Shown here piece after piece: positions 1-7,118 of a stretch of DNA of 64,000 bases. This DNA is from an uncultured Rhodospirillaceae bacterium (GTDB lineage: Bacteria; Pseudomonadota; Alphaproteobacteria; Reyranellales; Reyranellaceae). The notes beneath the pieces are model-generated. The model did no database searches and had not been told where the DNA came from. It saw nothing but the letters and a program-made list of their open reading frames with translations. The translations under genes and the position numbers were made by a program. Each line of letters opens with the position of its first letter. Positions within the stretch are counted from its first letter, which is position 1. The DNA is taken from NCBI GenBank assembly GCA_945952105.1, contig CAMFGZ010000007.1:124001-188000 (forward strand), written 5' to 3'.

Positions 1-12
1 GGTCTTCTCGGG

Positions 13-32
13 AATCGATTTGCTAATCGATT
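13..32. repeat. Paired AATCGATT palindromes at the left edge
   Basis: Two copies of the 8-bp palindrome AATCGATT lie at 13-20 and 25-32, separated by four bases. The stretch 1-100 holds no gene I can support. I considered a tRNA anticodon arm (the loop contains GCT), but stem symmetry and the T-arm are lacking. It may be a regulator site or the end of a structure that starts outside the window. Confidence 0.3.
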
Positions 33-100
33 AGGTGGCGTTTCCGTCTGGCTTTCTCTGCCGTGTCGTTCTCACCATTCCGACCGGGCTCCGGAAAGCG

Positions 101-1087
101 CTATAGCCACTCGGCGCGAATCGAGCGGATCGTCTCGCGGTCGAACGCGAAGGCGATCCTCGACCGCAGGTGAGTCCGCATCTCCGGCGACAGGCCGGCA
201 TCGCTCCATTGCGAGGGATCGGACGGATCGCGCGGCGCCTGTGTCTGCACCTTCCAGCGCGCCATGAACATCGTCGTGCGCAGCCAGGTGAGTCGGCGCA
301 TCGGCAGCAGCCAGGGCCGCAATTCGGCAGCGCGCGCTTCGCCGACCTTCGCGAGATAGACGTCGTAGAAGCCCTCGACCTCGGCACGCGACAGGACCTT
401 GCCGACATCGGGATGCCAGACGGTCGAGGTCGATAGGCTCGCGTGCGCGAGATCGATCGCGGGCGAGCCGACATGCACCTTCTCGAGATCGACGAACCAG
501 GCGATGCCGTCGCGATCGACGATGAAGTTGCCGGGATGCGTATCGGCCAGCGCGATCGACAGTGGCTGCGGGCGATGCGCCAACGTCTCGGCCATGCCGC
601 GCATCAGTTCGAGTTCTTCGACGATCTCGGCGCGCGCGTCTGCATCAGTGACTGCCTTATCGAGAAAGCGTTGAGCGCCCTGCTCCACGATATCGAGTGC
701 CGTGCGAAACGGATTGTCCTGCCGTGGGATTGGCGAACCCGATGCTGGCAATGGCAAGGAATGGAGACGCGCCAACGTCTCCGCCATCGCATCGAGTTCA
801 TCCGGCAGGCGCGGCGCGCGGCCGTCGATGAAATCGACGATCAAAGCCCCGCCGGGCAGTCCAGGCCGCGGCTCGATCACCTCATGAAGTCGCGGCGTGC
901 GCCCGGATGGCGCGAGATGACGAAAGGCTTCGGCCTGCAGATGCAGCCGCGCCGCCGCCGTCGGATCGTCTTCATAGGCATAAGCAATCCGCGCGAGGCG
1001 TCCGCCCTTCAGCCTGACATGCCCATGCGCCGTGCCGATCGCCGGCAGTTCCTTGCCCTCGCGAATGGCGGCGAGGAGATCAGCCAC
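101..1087 (-). CDS. Aminoglycoside/choline kinase-like phosphotransferase family protein
   Basis: The 328-residue protein has the fold signature of the APH/choline-kinase family. A Brenner-type catalytic loop reads ADTHPGN at about residues 181-187, and a metal-binding Asp in WFVDLEKV lies near residue 200. The N-terminal lobe carries a short glycine-containing segment and the C-terminal half is helical and rich in Trp and Arg. Such proteins transfer phosphate from ATP to a small hydroxylated substrate, but the substrate cannot be read from sequence. The start is a GTG at 1085-1087 that lies inside the 3' end of moaB (8-bp overlap), so the two genes are probably cotranscribed and translationally coupled. 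There is no resistance-gene context. Confidence 0.8.
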   Translation of the reverse strand: MADLLAAIREGKELPAIGTAHGHVRLKGGRLARIAYAYEDDPTAAARLHLQAEAFRHLAPSGRTPRLHEVIEPRPGLPGGALIVDFIDGRAPRLPDELDAMAETLARLHSLPLPASGSPIPRQDNPFRTALDIVEQGAQRFLDKAVTDADARAEIVEELELMRGMAETLAHRPQPLSIALADTHPGNFIVDRDGIAWFVDLEKVHVGSPAIDLAHASLSTSTVWHPDVGKVLSRAEVEGFYDVYLAKVGEARAAELRPWLLPMRRLTWLRTTMFMARWKVQTQAPRDPSDPSQWSDAGLSPEMRTHLRSRIAFAFDRETIRSIRAEWL

Positions 1088-1628
1088 TGCGCGGCATCTT
1101 GCCTTCGTTGAGGCGCGGCATCAGTTCGGCGAAGTTGCAAGGGCGGAAGCGGATGTCGAGCTGCTGGCGCAGGATGTCGTCCCAGCCGTCCTTGCAGGCG
1201 CCGGTCGAGCCGGGCAGCGCGAAGATGTAGGTCGCGTTGGCGACGCCCGCGGTGGCGCGGCTCTGCATGGTCGAGGTACCGATCTTCTGGAAGCTGATCC
1301 AGCGGAAGGTCTCGCCGAACCCGTCGATCTTCTTCTCGAACAGCGCTTCCAGCGCCTCGGGCGTCACGTCGCGGCCGGTGACGCCGGTGCCGCCGGTCGA
1401 GATCACTGCCTCGATGCGCGGATCGTCGATCCACTTCTGCACCTGGGCGCGGATCAGTGCGACGTCGTCGGTGACGATGGCGCGATCAATCAGGACGTGG
1501 CCGTCGCGCGCGATGCGCTCGACCAGCGTGTCGCCCGACTTGTCGGTCTCGAGCGTGCGCGTGTCGGAAACCGTGAGAACGGCGATGTTCACCGGCTTGA
1601 ATTGCTTGGTTTCGTCGATGCGGTTCAT
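1080..1628 (-). CDS. moaB: Molybdenum cofactor biosynthesis protein B
   Basis: A 182-residue MoaB/Mog-type protein. The nucleotide/molybdopterin-binding signature STGGTGVTGRD lies at about residues 77-87 and a TVSDTR motif at about 19-24. The family adenylylates or binds molybdopterin during Moco synthesis in the cytoplasm. I chose the ATG at 1626-1628 (MNRIDETKQF), because the 13 extra residues of a longer reading are not family-like. The gene overlaps the following kinase-like gene. No other moa gene is in the window, so it works with genes located elsewhere. Family assignment is firm; MoaB versus Mog rests on length and on the lone-domain form. Confidence 0.9.
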   Translation of the reverse strand: MNRIDETKQFKPVNIAVLTVSDTRTLETDKSGDTLVERIARDGHVLIDRAIVTDDVALIRAQVQKWIDDPRIEAVISTGGTGVTGRDVTPEALEALFEKKIDGFGETFRWISFQKIGTSTMQSRATAGVANATYIFALPGSTGACKDGWDDILRQQLDIRFRPCNFAELMPRLNEGKMPRSG

Positions 1629-1777
1629 GGGTTCAGTATACCCCAGGAGCCGGCGACGACACGCCACCGAAGGATTTTTCCTTTCAGCACCGGAAAGGCA
1701 TCAGGACTTTCCATTGACTCGCCGGAGCCGCATCTTAGTGATGGCCGCTCGTAAAATTCGAAACGCTCGGAGACATC

Positions 1778-2251
1778 ATGACCGGCCCCACCGACTGGAA
1801 GCATGACGGCGTGCGGGTCATCCCCGCCGGATCGCTCGACACCAACACCGCGCAGACCCCGGGCATGAACCGGGCCGCGGCCATCAATTTCGCCCGCGTC
1901 GGCGCGCAGAAGCTGTGGGCCGGCACGGTGACCATCCATGCCCATGCCAAGACCGGCGCCCATCATCACGGGCACCTGGAGAGCGTGATCTACGTGGTGA
2001 AGGGCCGCGCCCGCATGCGCTGGGGCGAGCAGCTCCAGTTCGTGGCCGAGGCCGGACCGGGCGATTTCATCTACGTGCCGCCCTACGTGCCGCACCAGGA
2101 GATCAACGCCTCCGACACCGAGCCGCTGGAATGCGTACTGGTCCGCTCGGACAACGAGGCGGTCGCGATCAACATCGACATCACCCCGGCCGAGAAGGTC
2201 GAGGAAGTGTACTGGGTCGACCCGACGCATCCCCATCCGCATAAACACTAA
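1778..2251 (+). CDS. Single-domain cupin protein with His-rich tail
   Basis: A 157-residue protein with a cupin_2 barrel. The first metal motif is AHHHGHLE at about residues 61-68 and the second cupin motif includes PPYVPHQE at about 101-108. The arrangement predicts a mononuclear metal site (Fe, Mn or Ni), so it could be a small dioxygenase, isomerase or binding protein; the substrate is unknown. The C-terminus ends in alternating His and Pro (HPHPHKH). That tail is encoded by the left arm of a perfect hairpin (see 2232-2269), so RNA structure may constrain these residues. It stands alone on the plus strand and converges with tctA. Confidence 0.8.
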   Translation: MTGPTDWKHDGVRVIPAGSLDTNTAQTPGMNRAAAINFARVGAQKLWAGTVTIHAHAKTGAHHHGHLESVIYVVKGRARMRWGEQLQFVAEAGPGDFIYVPPYVPHQEINASDTEPLECVLVRSDNEAVAINIDITPAEKVEEVYWVDPTHPHPHKH

Positions 2252-2269
2252 CGTGTTTATGCGGATGGG
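2232..2269. terminator. Perfect 17-bp hairpin spanning the cupin stop codon, between convergent genes
   Basis: Bases 2232-2248 and 2253-2269 are perfect inverted complements, and the four-base loop TAAC contains the TAA stop of the cupin gene. The element sits between convergent genes (cupin and tctA). It lacks a clear T tract on the plus strand (followed by CGCAGAATAG), so it could be a bidirectional terminator, a 3'-end stabilising hairpin, or a target of RNase or Rho-linked processing. Confidence 0.6.
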
Positions 2270-2305
2270 CGCAGAATAGATAAGAACTCGTCTTCGAAGG
2301 CGGCC

Positions 2306-3790
2306 CTACCCGGCCGCCTTCTTCTTTTTCGGCCAAAGTCCGGCGACCAGCAGCAGCACCGCCACGATCGCAAAGCCGGTCGAGATGGCACTGTGGAAGA
2401 AGATCGTCGGATCGCCGTCGGAGATCGCCAGCGCCTGGCGCACCGAGCGTTCGAAGATGGGACCTAGCACGTAGGCCAGGATGACGATGCCGAGGTCGAA
2501 GCCGTGGCGGCGCAGGAAGTAGCCCACGAAGCCGAAGACCACCGAGATGACCACGTCGGCGGGATTGCCGTTCGACGAATAGACGCCGATCAGGCAGACC
2601 GCCAGGATCATCGGCGTGAGATAGGCGCGCGGGATGTCGAGGATGCGCACGAACAGGCCGATCAGCGGCAGGTTCAGGATCAGCAGCATCACGTTGCCGA
2701 TATACATGCTGGCGACGACGCCCCAGAAGATCTCGGGCTGGCGCTCCAGGATGGTCGGGCCCGGCGTGACGCCGTGGATGATGAAGGCGCCCAGCAGCAA
2801 CGCCGTGACCGCGTTCGCCGGAATGCCCATGCAGAGCAGCGGCACGAAGGCCCCGGCGGTGCCGGCATTGTTGGCCGATTCAGGCCCCGCCAGCCCCTCG
2901 ACGGCGCCCTTGCCGAACTCCTCGGGGTTCTTCGAGAGCTTGCGCTCCATGCCGTAGGACAGGAACGAGGCCAGCACCGCGCCACCGCCGGGCAGCAGGC
3001 CGACAAGGAAGCCCATGACCGTCCCGCGCGCGACCGGGCCGACGGACCGGCGCGCTTCCTCGCGCGAGGGCATGAAGCCCAGCAGGCGCGAGGGCGGCGG
3101 CAGCACCTTCATCTCGTCGGGCTTCTGGCGCGCCATGAACAGCACCTCGGAGAGGCCGAACAGGCCGATCGCCAGCGGCACCAGGTTCACGCCGTCGCCC
3201 AGCGCCAGGATGCCGAAGGTGAGGCGCGGCGTCATGTTCAGCGGATCGCTGCCGATCGTGCCGAGCAGCAGGCCGAACGCCGCCATCAACAGCGCGCGCG
3301 GCAACGAGCCGCTCGACATGTAGGTGACCATGGTGAGGCCCGCGAGCATCAGCGTGGCGTACTCGGCCGGTCCGAACTTGATGACCAGCTCGGCGAGCGG
3401 CGGCGACAGGAAGGAGATGCCGATGACGCCAACGGTGCCGGCAAAGAACGAGCCGATGCCGGCGATGCCCAGCGCGGCGCCGGCGCGGCCCTTGCGCGCC
3501 ATCTCGTAACCGTCGAGGCAGGTCACGACCGAGGAGGCCTCGCCCGGGATTCGCATCAGCACCGAGGTCACGGTGCCGCCGTAGGCCACGCCGTAGTAGA
3601 TGCCCGAGAGCATGATGATGGCCGAGGTCACGTCCATCTTGAACGTGATCGGCAACAGGATCGCGATGGTGGTGAGCGGTCCCAGCCCCGGCAGGATGCC
3701 GACGACGGTGCCCAGGAACGCGCCGACGAAGCAGTAGAACAGGTTGTCGAGGGTCAGCGTGGTGGCGAAGCCGCCCAGCAGCGCTTCCAT
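2306..3790 (-). CDS. tctA: Tripartite tricarboxylate transporter, large permease (TctA)
   Basis: A 494-residue polytopic membrane protein of the TctA family with about 12 hydrophobic segments. It opens with the family signature GTVVGILPGLGPLTTIAILLP (shown here only as a landmark near residues 28-48) and carries the second glycine-rich repeat GFLVGLLPGGGAVLASFLSYG near the middle. It is the large transmembrane subunit that couples cation flux to uptake of a carboxylate delivered by TctC. It is the last gene of the tctC-tctB-tctA operon, 10 bases after tctB. The substrate (citrate, other carboxylates or aromatic acids) cannot be assigned. Confidence 0.93.
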   Translation of the reverse strand: MEALLGGFATTLTLDNLFYCFVGAFLGTVVGILPGLGPLTTIAILLPITFKMDVTSAIIMLSGIYYGVAYGGTVTSVLMRIPGEASSVVTCLDGYEMARKGRAGAALGIAGIGSFFAGTVGVIGISFLSPPLAELVIKFGPAEYATLMLAGLTMVTYMSSGSLPRALLMAAFGLLLGTIGSDPLNMTPRLTFGILALGDGVNLVPLAIGLFGLSEVLFMARQKPDEMKVLPPPSRLLGFMPSREEARRSVGPVARGTVMGFLVGLLPGGGAVLASFLSYGMERKLSKNPEEFGKGAVEGLAGPESANNAGTAGAFVPLLCMGIPANAVTALLLGAFIIHGVTPGPTILERQPEIFWGVVASMYIGNVMLLILNLPLIGLFVRILDIPRAYLTPMILAVCLIGVYSSNGNPADVVISVVFGFVGYFLRRHGFDLGIVILAYVLGPIFERSVRQALAISDGDPTIFFHSAISTGFAIVAVLLLVAGLWPKKKKAAG

Positions 3791-3800
3791 GCGTCGGGCC

Positions 3801-4292
3801 TCAGCGAACGTAGGTGTAGAATTTGCGCTCGATCGGGCCTTCCGGCAGATCGACGCGCAGCAGCCAGCCGAAGCAGACCAGGCCGACGGCGGCGCAGGCG
3901 ATGCCGTAGCCGATCGAGGCGAACCACGACCGGCGCTCGGCGAAGCGCATGATCACGACCGTCACGGCGATGGTCGTGACGACGAAGCCGGCATACATCG
4001 CGCCCAGCGCGAACACGGCGAAGGTGGCGATGTAGACGGCGAAGGTGCGATTGGATTCCTTCGTCGCCTCGACATCGTCGGTGTCGCCACCCTCGGTCTC
4101 GCCGGCCCGGCCCGGAAAGACCAGGACGACGAGGGCGAGCGCCACGCAGATGCCGGCCATGAGCTGCGGGAAGAAGCCGGGGCCGGGACCGTCGAAGCCC
4201 CAGCTTTCCAGCTCCATCGCCTTCCACAGGCCGATCAGTGCGGCGCCCAGCAGCCCGAGCGTCGCGATCCGCGTGCCGCCCAGCTTCATCAT
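3801..4292 (-). CDS. tctB: Tripartite tricarboxylate transporter, small permease (TctB)
   Basis: A 163-residue protein with four predicted membrane segments, the usual TctB architecture. It has the early motif GPGFFPQLMA (about residues 36-45) and a charged Glu/Asp-rich loop in the middle. The start ATG at 4290-4292 overlaps the tctC stop as ATGA, so translation is coupled; a second ATG follows directly and cannot be excluded. TctB is the small membrane subunit that pairs with TctA. The downstream neighbour is tctA, so the complete transporter is encoded here. Confidence 0.88.
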   Translation of the reverse strand: MMKLGGTRIATLGLLGAALIGLWKAMELESWGFDGPGPGFFPQLMAGICVALALVVLVFPGRAGETEGGDTDDVEATKESNRTFAVYIATFAVFALGAMYAGFVVTTIAVTVVIMRFAERRSWFASIGYGIACAAVGLVCFGWLLRVDLPEGPIERKFYTYVR

Positions 4293-5257
4293 GCCGGCTT
4301 CTTGGCCATGCCGGTTTCCTTGAGGATCGGCACCAGCTCTTCCTCGATCTTCTTGAGCAGCGCGCCGTATTCCTTGCCGTCGCGATAGATCGCCTGGATG
4401 CCGAGCTTGGTGATCTGGCTGGTCACCGACTCGTCCTTCATGACGTCGGCCAGCGCCTTGTCCATGCGCTCCTTGATCGACGGGTCGACGCCGGTCGGGA
4501 AGGCATAGCCGAACGGTCCGTTGCTGACGGCGTTGTAGCCCAGTTCGCGCAGTGTCTTGACGTCCGGGTAGTCCGGCCAGCGTGCCTCGGCGGCCGAGGC
4601 AAGGAAGCGCAGCTTGCCGGCCTCGATCTGCGGCCGCATCTCGGTGACGGTCTGGATGACGGCATCGACATGGCCGCCGATCGCGGCCGTGACCGACTCG
4701 ACGCCGCCCGGGAACACGACCCAGCGGAACTTCGCGCCGCTCAGCTTGGCGAGCTGGAACATTGCCACGACGTTGGTGACGTTGTTGGAGCTGTAGGTGA
4801 GCTGCTTCTGCTTTCCCTGATTGACGAGGTCCTCGATCGACTTGATCGGACCGTCGGCCCTCGCGCCGATCCCGTAACGCAGCGCCGCGACCTGGCCGAT
4901 GATGTCGAACGCCTTCCATGGCTCGTACGCGACATTCATCATGTTCGGGACGGCGATATGGCTGGAGATCGCCACGAGCCCCATCGTGTGGCCGTCCGGC
5001 GCCGACTGCGCCAGCGTCGTCGGCCCGAGCGCACCCGCGCCGCCCACGACGTTCTTCACGATGACGGTCGCGTTCAGCCGCTTCTCGAGAGCCTGCGCGA
5101 TGATGCGCGCCGTCAGGTCGGTCGAGGCGCCCGGCGCATTCGGATTGATCAGCGAGATCTCGCGGGCCGGCCACTTGCTGGTCTGGCCGATGGCCGGCGC
5201 GGCGACGGTCATGGCGGCGAGCGCGGTGCCGCCCTTGAGCACGGTTCTACGGTTCAC
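4289..5257 (-). CDS. tctC: TctC-family periplasmic solute-binding protein with Tat-like signal
   Basis: The periplasmic receptor of the TTT system, 322 residues from the chosen start. The N-terminus NRRTVLKGGTALAAM resembles a twin-arginine signal followed by a hydrophobic core and cleavage near AIGQ. The TctC fold is indicated by INPNAPGASTDLTARIIA, APDGHT and FPGGVESVTAAIGGHVD. I chose the GTG at 5255-5257 because a GGAGGA Shine-Dalgarno (5264-5269) lies six bases upstream; an in-frame ATG at 5281 would place that ribosome site inside the gene. It is the first gene of the operon and is followed by tctB with an ATGA overlap. Confidence 0.88.
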   Translation of the reverse strand: MNRRTVLKGGTALAAMTVAAPAIGQTSKWPAREISLINPNAPGASTDLTARIIAQALEKRLNATVIVKNVVGGAGALGPTTLAQSAPDGHTMGLVAISSHIAVPNMMNVAYEPWKAFDIIGQVAALRYGIGARADGPIKSIEDLVNQGKQKQLTYSSNNVTNVVAMFQLAKLSGAKFRWVVFPGGVESVTAAIGGHVDAVIQTVTEMRPQIEAGKLRFLASAAEARWPDYPDVKTLRELGYNAVSNGPFGYAFPTGVDPSIKERMDKALADVMKDESVTSQITKLGIQAIYRDGKEYGALLKKIEEELVPILKETGMAKKPA

Positions 5258-5263
5258 CTGTCT

Positions 5264-5269
5264 TCCTCC
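5264..5269 (-). promoter_or_regulatory. Shine-Dalgarno GGAGGA that fixes the tctC GTG start
   Basis: The minus strand reads GGAGGA six bases before the GTG at 5257. The upstream ATG at 5281 has no comparable site, so translation most likely begins at GTG. Confidence 0.65.
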
Positions 5270-5344
5270 CTTTGTTTTCATAGGGAGTGACAGTGCTTGT
5301 CGCGGCCGCAATCGGTCAAGGGAGGCGTGCCGGTACGCGAACCG

Positions 5345-5968
5345 CTACGAGGCGGCGCGCACCTCGGCCGACCGGTCCCAGATGTTGGGCTGCTCGCGGT
5401 TGGTGTAGCCCGACACGAACAGGTTGGGCTGCCCCGTCTTCACGTCGTAGGTATGACGGCGCACCGCGCCGATGTTGCCGCCATAGACGTGGATGCTGAT
5501 CGACCCGCGATCGTCGAACGCGTTCGTCACCTGATGGATGTCGCCGGCCGGGTTGCGCGGCGCCGGCACCAGCACCTCGACGTCGCCCGGCTCCAGCCTG
5601 CTGAGCGCGCCCGGCACCAGCACGCCGGTCTCGGGATGGCGCGTGAAGGCGAGCGAGGTCTCCGAGCCGCGCAGCATGCCCACCAGCCCCCACATCTCGT
5701 GATCGTGCACCGGTGTGTTGGCCTTGGGCGCCCACACGAAGCTCACGACACAGAAGCGCTCGAACGGGTCGCACCACAGCAGGTTCTGCGCATAGCCGTG
5801 CGCCGGCACCTTCGCCGCCTGCTCGGGCAGCCAGTCGTCGTGGCTGCACAACTCGCCCAAGAGCTTGGCGCCGACGTCGACGATGACGTTCTCGTCCTTG
5901 TCCTGCCAGGCGCCGCCGGTGAGGGAAGTCATGTCGCCGATGAAGCGACGCAGGCGATCGATGCTCAT
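5345..5968 (-). CDS. Cysteine dioxygenase family protein
   Basis: A 207-residue cupin of the bacterial cysteine dioxygenase (CDO type I) family, which oxidises L-cysteine (or a related thiol such as 3-mercaptopropionate) to a sulfinic acid with non-haem Fe(II). The three-His iron site is visible as HDHE at residues 88-91 and DIHQV with His145. The Arg that would bind the substrate carboxylate cannot be assigned by eye. The ATG at 5966-5968 overlaps the stop of the CoA-transferase gene (ATGA), making it the third gene of an slt-CoA-transferase-CDO operon. A cupin-rhodanese fusion lies divergently at 9043, which suggests linked sulfur metabolism. Confidence 0.82.
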   Translation of the reverse strand: MSIDRLRRFIGDMTSLTGGAWQDKDENVIVDVGAKLLGELCSHDDWLPEQAAKVPAHGYAQNLLWCDPFERFCVVSFVWAPKANTPVHDHEMWGLVGMLRGSETSLAFTRHPETGVLVPGALSRLEPGDVEVLVPAPRNPAGDIHQVTNAFDDRGSISIHVYGGNIGAVRRHTYDVKTGQPNLFVSGYTNREQPNIWDRSAEVRAAS

Positions 5969-7116
5969 TCCGCGGCCTTTCGCTGGAAGGTGTTTCCGAA
6001 GATCGCCTCGGTGTCGGCGCCGAGGCCCGGCGGCTCGCGCCGCTTGGAGAGGTCGGTGGCGGAGATCCGGACCGGGCTGCCGAAGGTCTTCGTCTTCACG
6101 CCGGAGGGAAGCTCCATCTCCTCGATCCAGCCCATGTGCGCGACCTGCGGGTCGGCCAGGATCTGGCTGTAGGTGTTGATGCGGCCCTGGGGGACGCCGG
6201 CTTTCTCGAAGGCGGCCAGCCAGTGGTCGACGCCCTGCCTCGCGAACTCGACTTCGAGCAGGTCCTTCAGCGCGACCTGGTTGGCGGCGCGAAGCTGCGT
6301 CGTGGCGAAACGCGGATCGGCAAACAGGTCGGGGCGGCCGACCACCTGCGTCACCGCTTCCCAGAGCTTGTTGTTGCCGGCGGCGATGACGAAATGTCCG
6401 TCCGCCGCCTTGAAGGCCTGGTAGGGCGCGTTCCGCGGATGGGCCGAGCCCAGCTTCTTCGGATCGTTGCCGGTGCCGAAGAACTCGCTGGTCTGGAGGG
6501 CGGCCATGCCGAGGCTGCAGCCCAGCATCGAGGCATCGACATGCGCGCCGGGCCCGCCGCCCGCGACGCGGCGCAGGATCGACACGACCGTCAGCGCCGC
6601 ATAGAGGCCGGTGCCGACATCGGAAACGGGGACGCCGCATTTCACCGGCGCACCGTCGGGCTCGCCGGTCACGCTCATGATGCCGCTCATCGCCTGCACG
6701 GTGACATCGAAGCCACCCTCGCCCGAGCGCGGACCGCTCTGGCCGAAAGCCGAGATCGAGCAATAGACGAGACCGGGCTTCTCGGCGCGGAAGGAGTCGT
6801 AGCCGAGGCCGAGGCGGTCCATCACGCCCGGCCGGTTGTTCTCCAGCACCACGTCGGCCGACAGGATCAGCCTGCGCGCCGCCGCCTTCTGAGCCGGGTC
6901 CTTGAGATCGAGCACGACCGATCGCTTGTTGCGGTTGATCGAGGCGAAGTTCTCGCTGTAGCCCTCGCTGATCGGCGGCCACTGGCGCATCATGTCGCCT
7001 TCAGGCGGCTCGACCTTGATCACCTCGGCGCCGAGATCGGCCAGAAGCATTCCACAATAGGGGCCCGCCAGGACCTGGCAAAACTCGACGACGCGCACAC
7101 CAGCAAGCGGCAACAT
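5965..7116 (-). CDS. Class III (CaiB/BaiF) CoA-transferase
   Basis: A 383-residue family III CoA-transferase. The N-terminus LAGVRVVEFCQVLAGPYCGM, the NRNKRSVVLDLKDP segment and the catalytic-Asp motif SDVGTGLYAAL all match the family, which moves CoA between carboxylic acids through an Asp-acyl intermediate. The gene starts two bases after slt ends and overlaps the cysteine dioxygenase gene, so it is in an operon. Its pairing with a thiol dioxygenase could suggest handling of a sulfinic or dicarboxylic acid as a CoA ester, but that is inference. The actual acid is unknown. Confidence 0.88.
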   Translation of the reverse strand: MLPLAGVRVVEFCQVLAGPYCGMLLADLGAEVIKVEPPEGDMMRQWPPISEGYSENFASINRNKRSVVLDLKDPAQKAAARRLILSADVVLENNRPGVMDRLGLGYDSFRAEKPGLVYCSISAFGQSGPRSGEGGFDVTVQAMSGIMSVTGEPDGAPVKCGVPVSDVGTGLYAALTVVSILRRVAGGGPGAHVDASMLGCSLGMAALQTSEFFGTGNDPKKLGSAHPRNAPYQAFKAADGHFVIAAGNNKLWEAVTQVVGRPDLFADPRFATTQLRAANQVALKDLLEVEFARQGVDHWLAAFEKAGVPQGRINTYSQILADPQVAHMGWIEEMELPSGVKTKTFGSPVRISATDLSKRREPPGLGADTEAIFGNTFQRKAAE

Positions 7117-7118
7117 GA

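Noticed and set aside
1..60. Possible tRNA-Ser(GCT) fragment at the left edge
   Set aside because: The bases TTGCTAA look like an anticodon loop, but a 5-bp stem around a 7-base loop does not form and no T-arm (GGTTCGAATCC-type) follows.
101..1087. Antibiotic-resistance aminoglycoside phosphotransferase
   Set aside because: Only the general kinase fold is shared; the gene is coupled to moaB and has no mobile context.
2504..3952. Long plus-strand open frame of over 400 codons across tctA
   Set aside because: It is the antisense reading of a clear transporter gene; composition is low-complexity Arg/His/Gln/Asp typical of antisense frames in GC-rich DNA.
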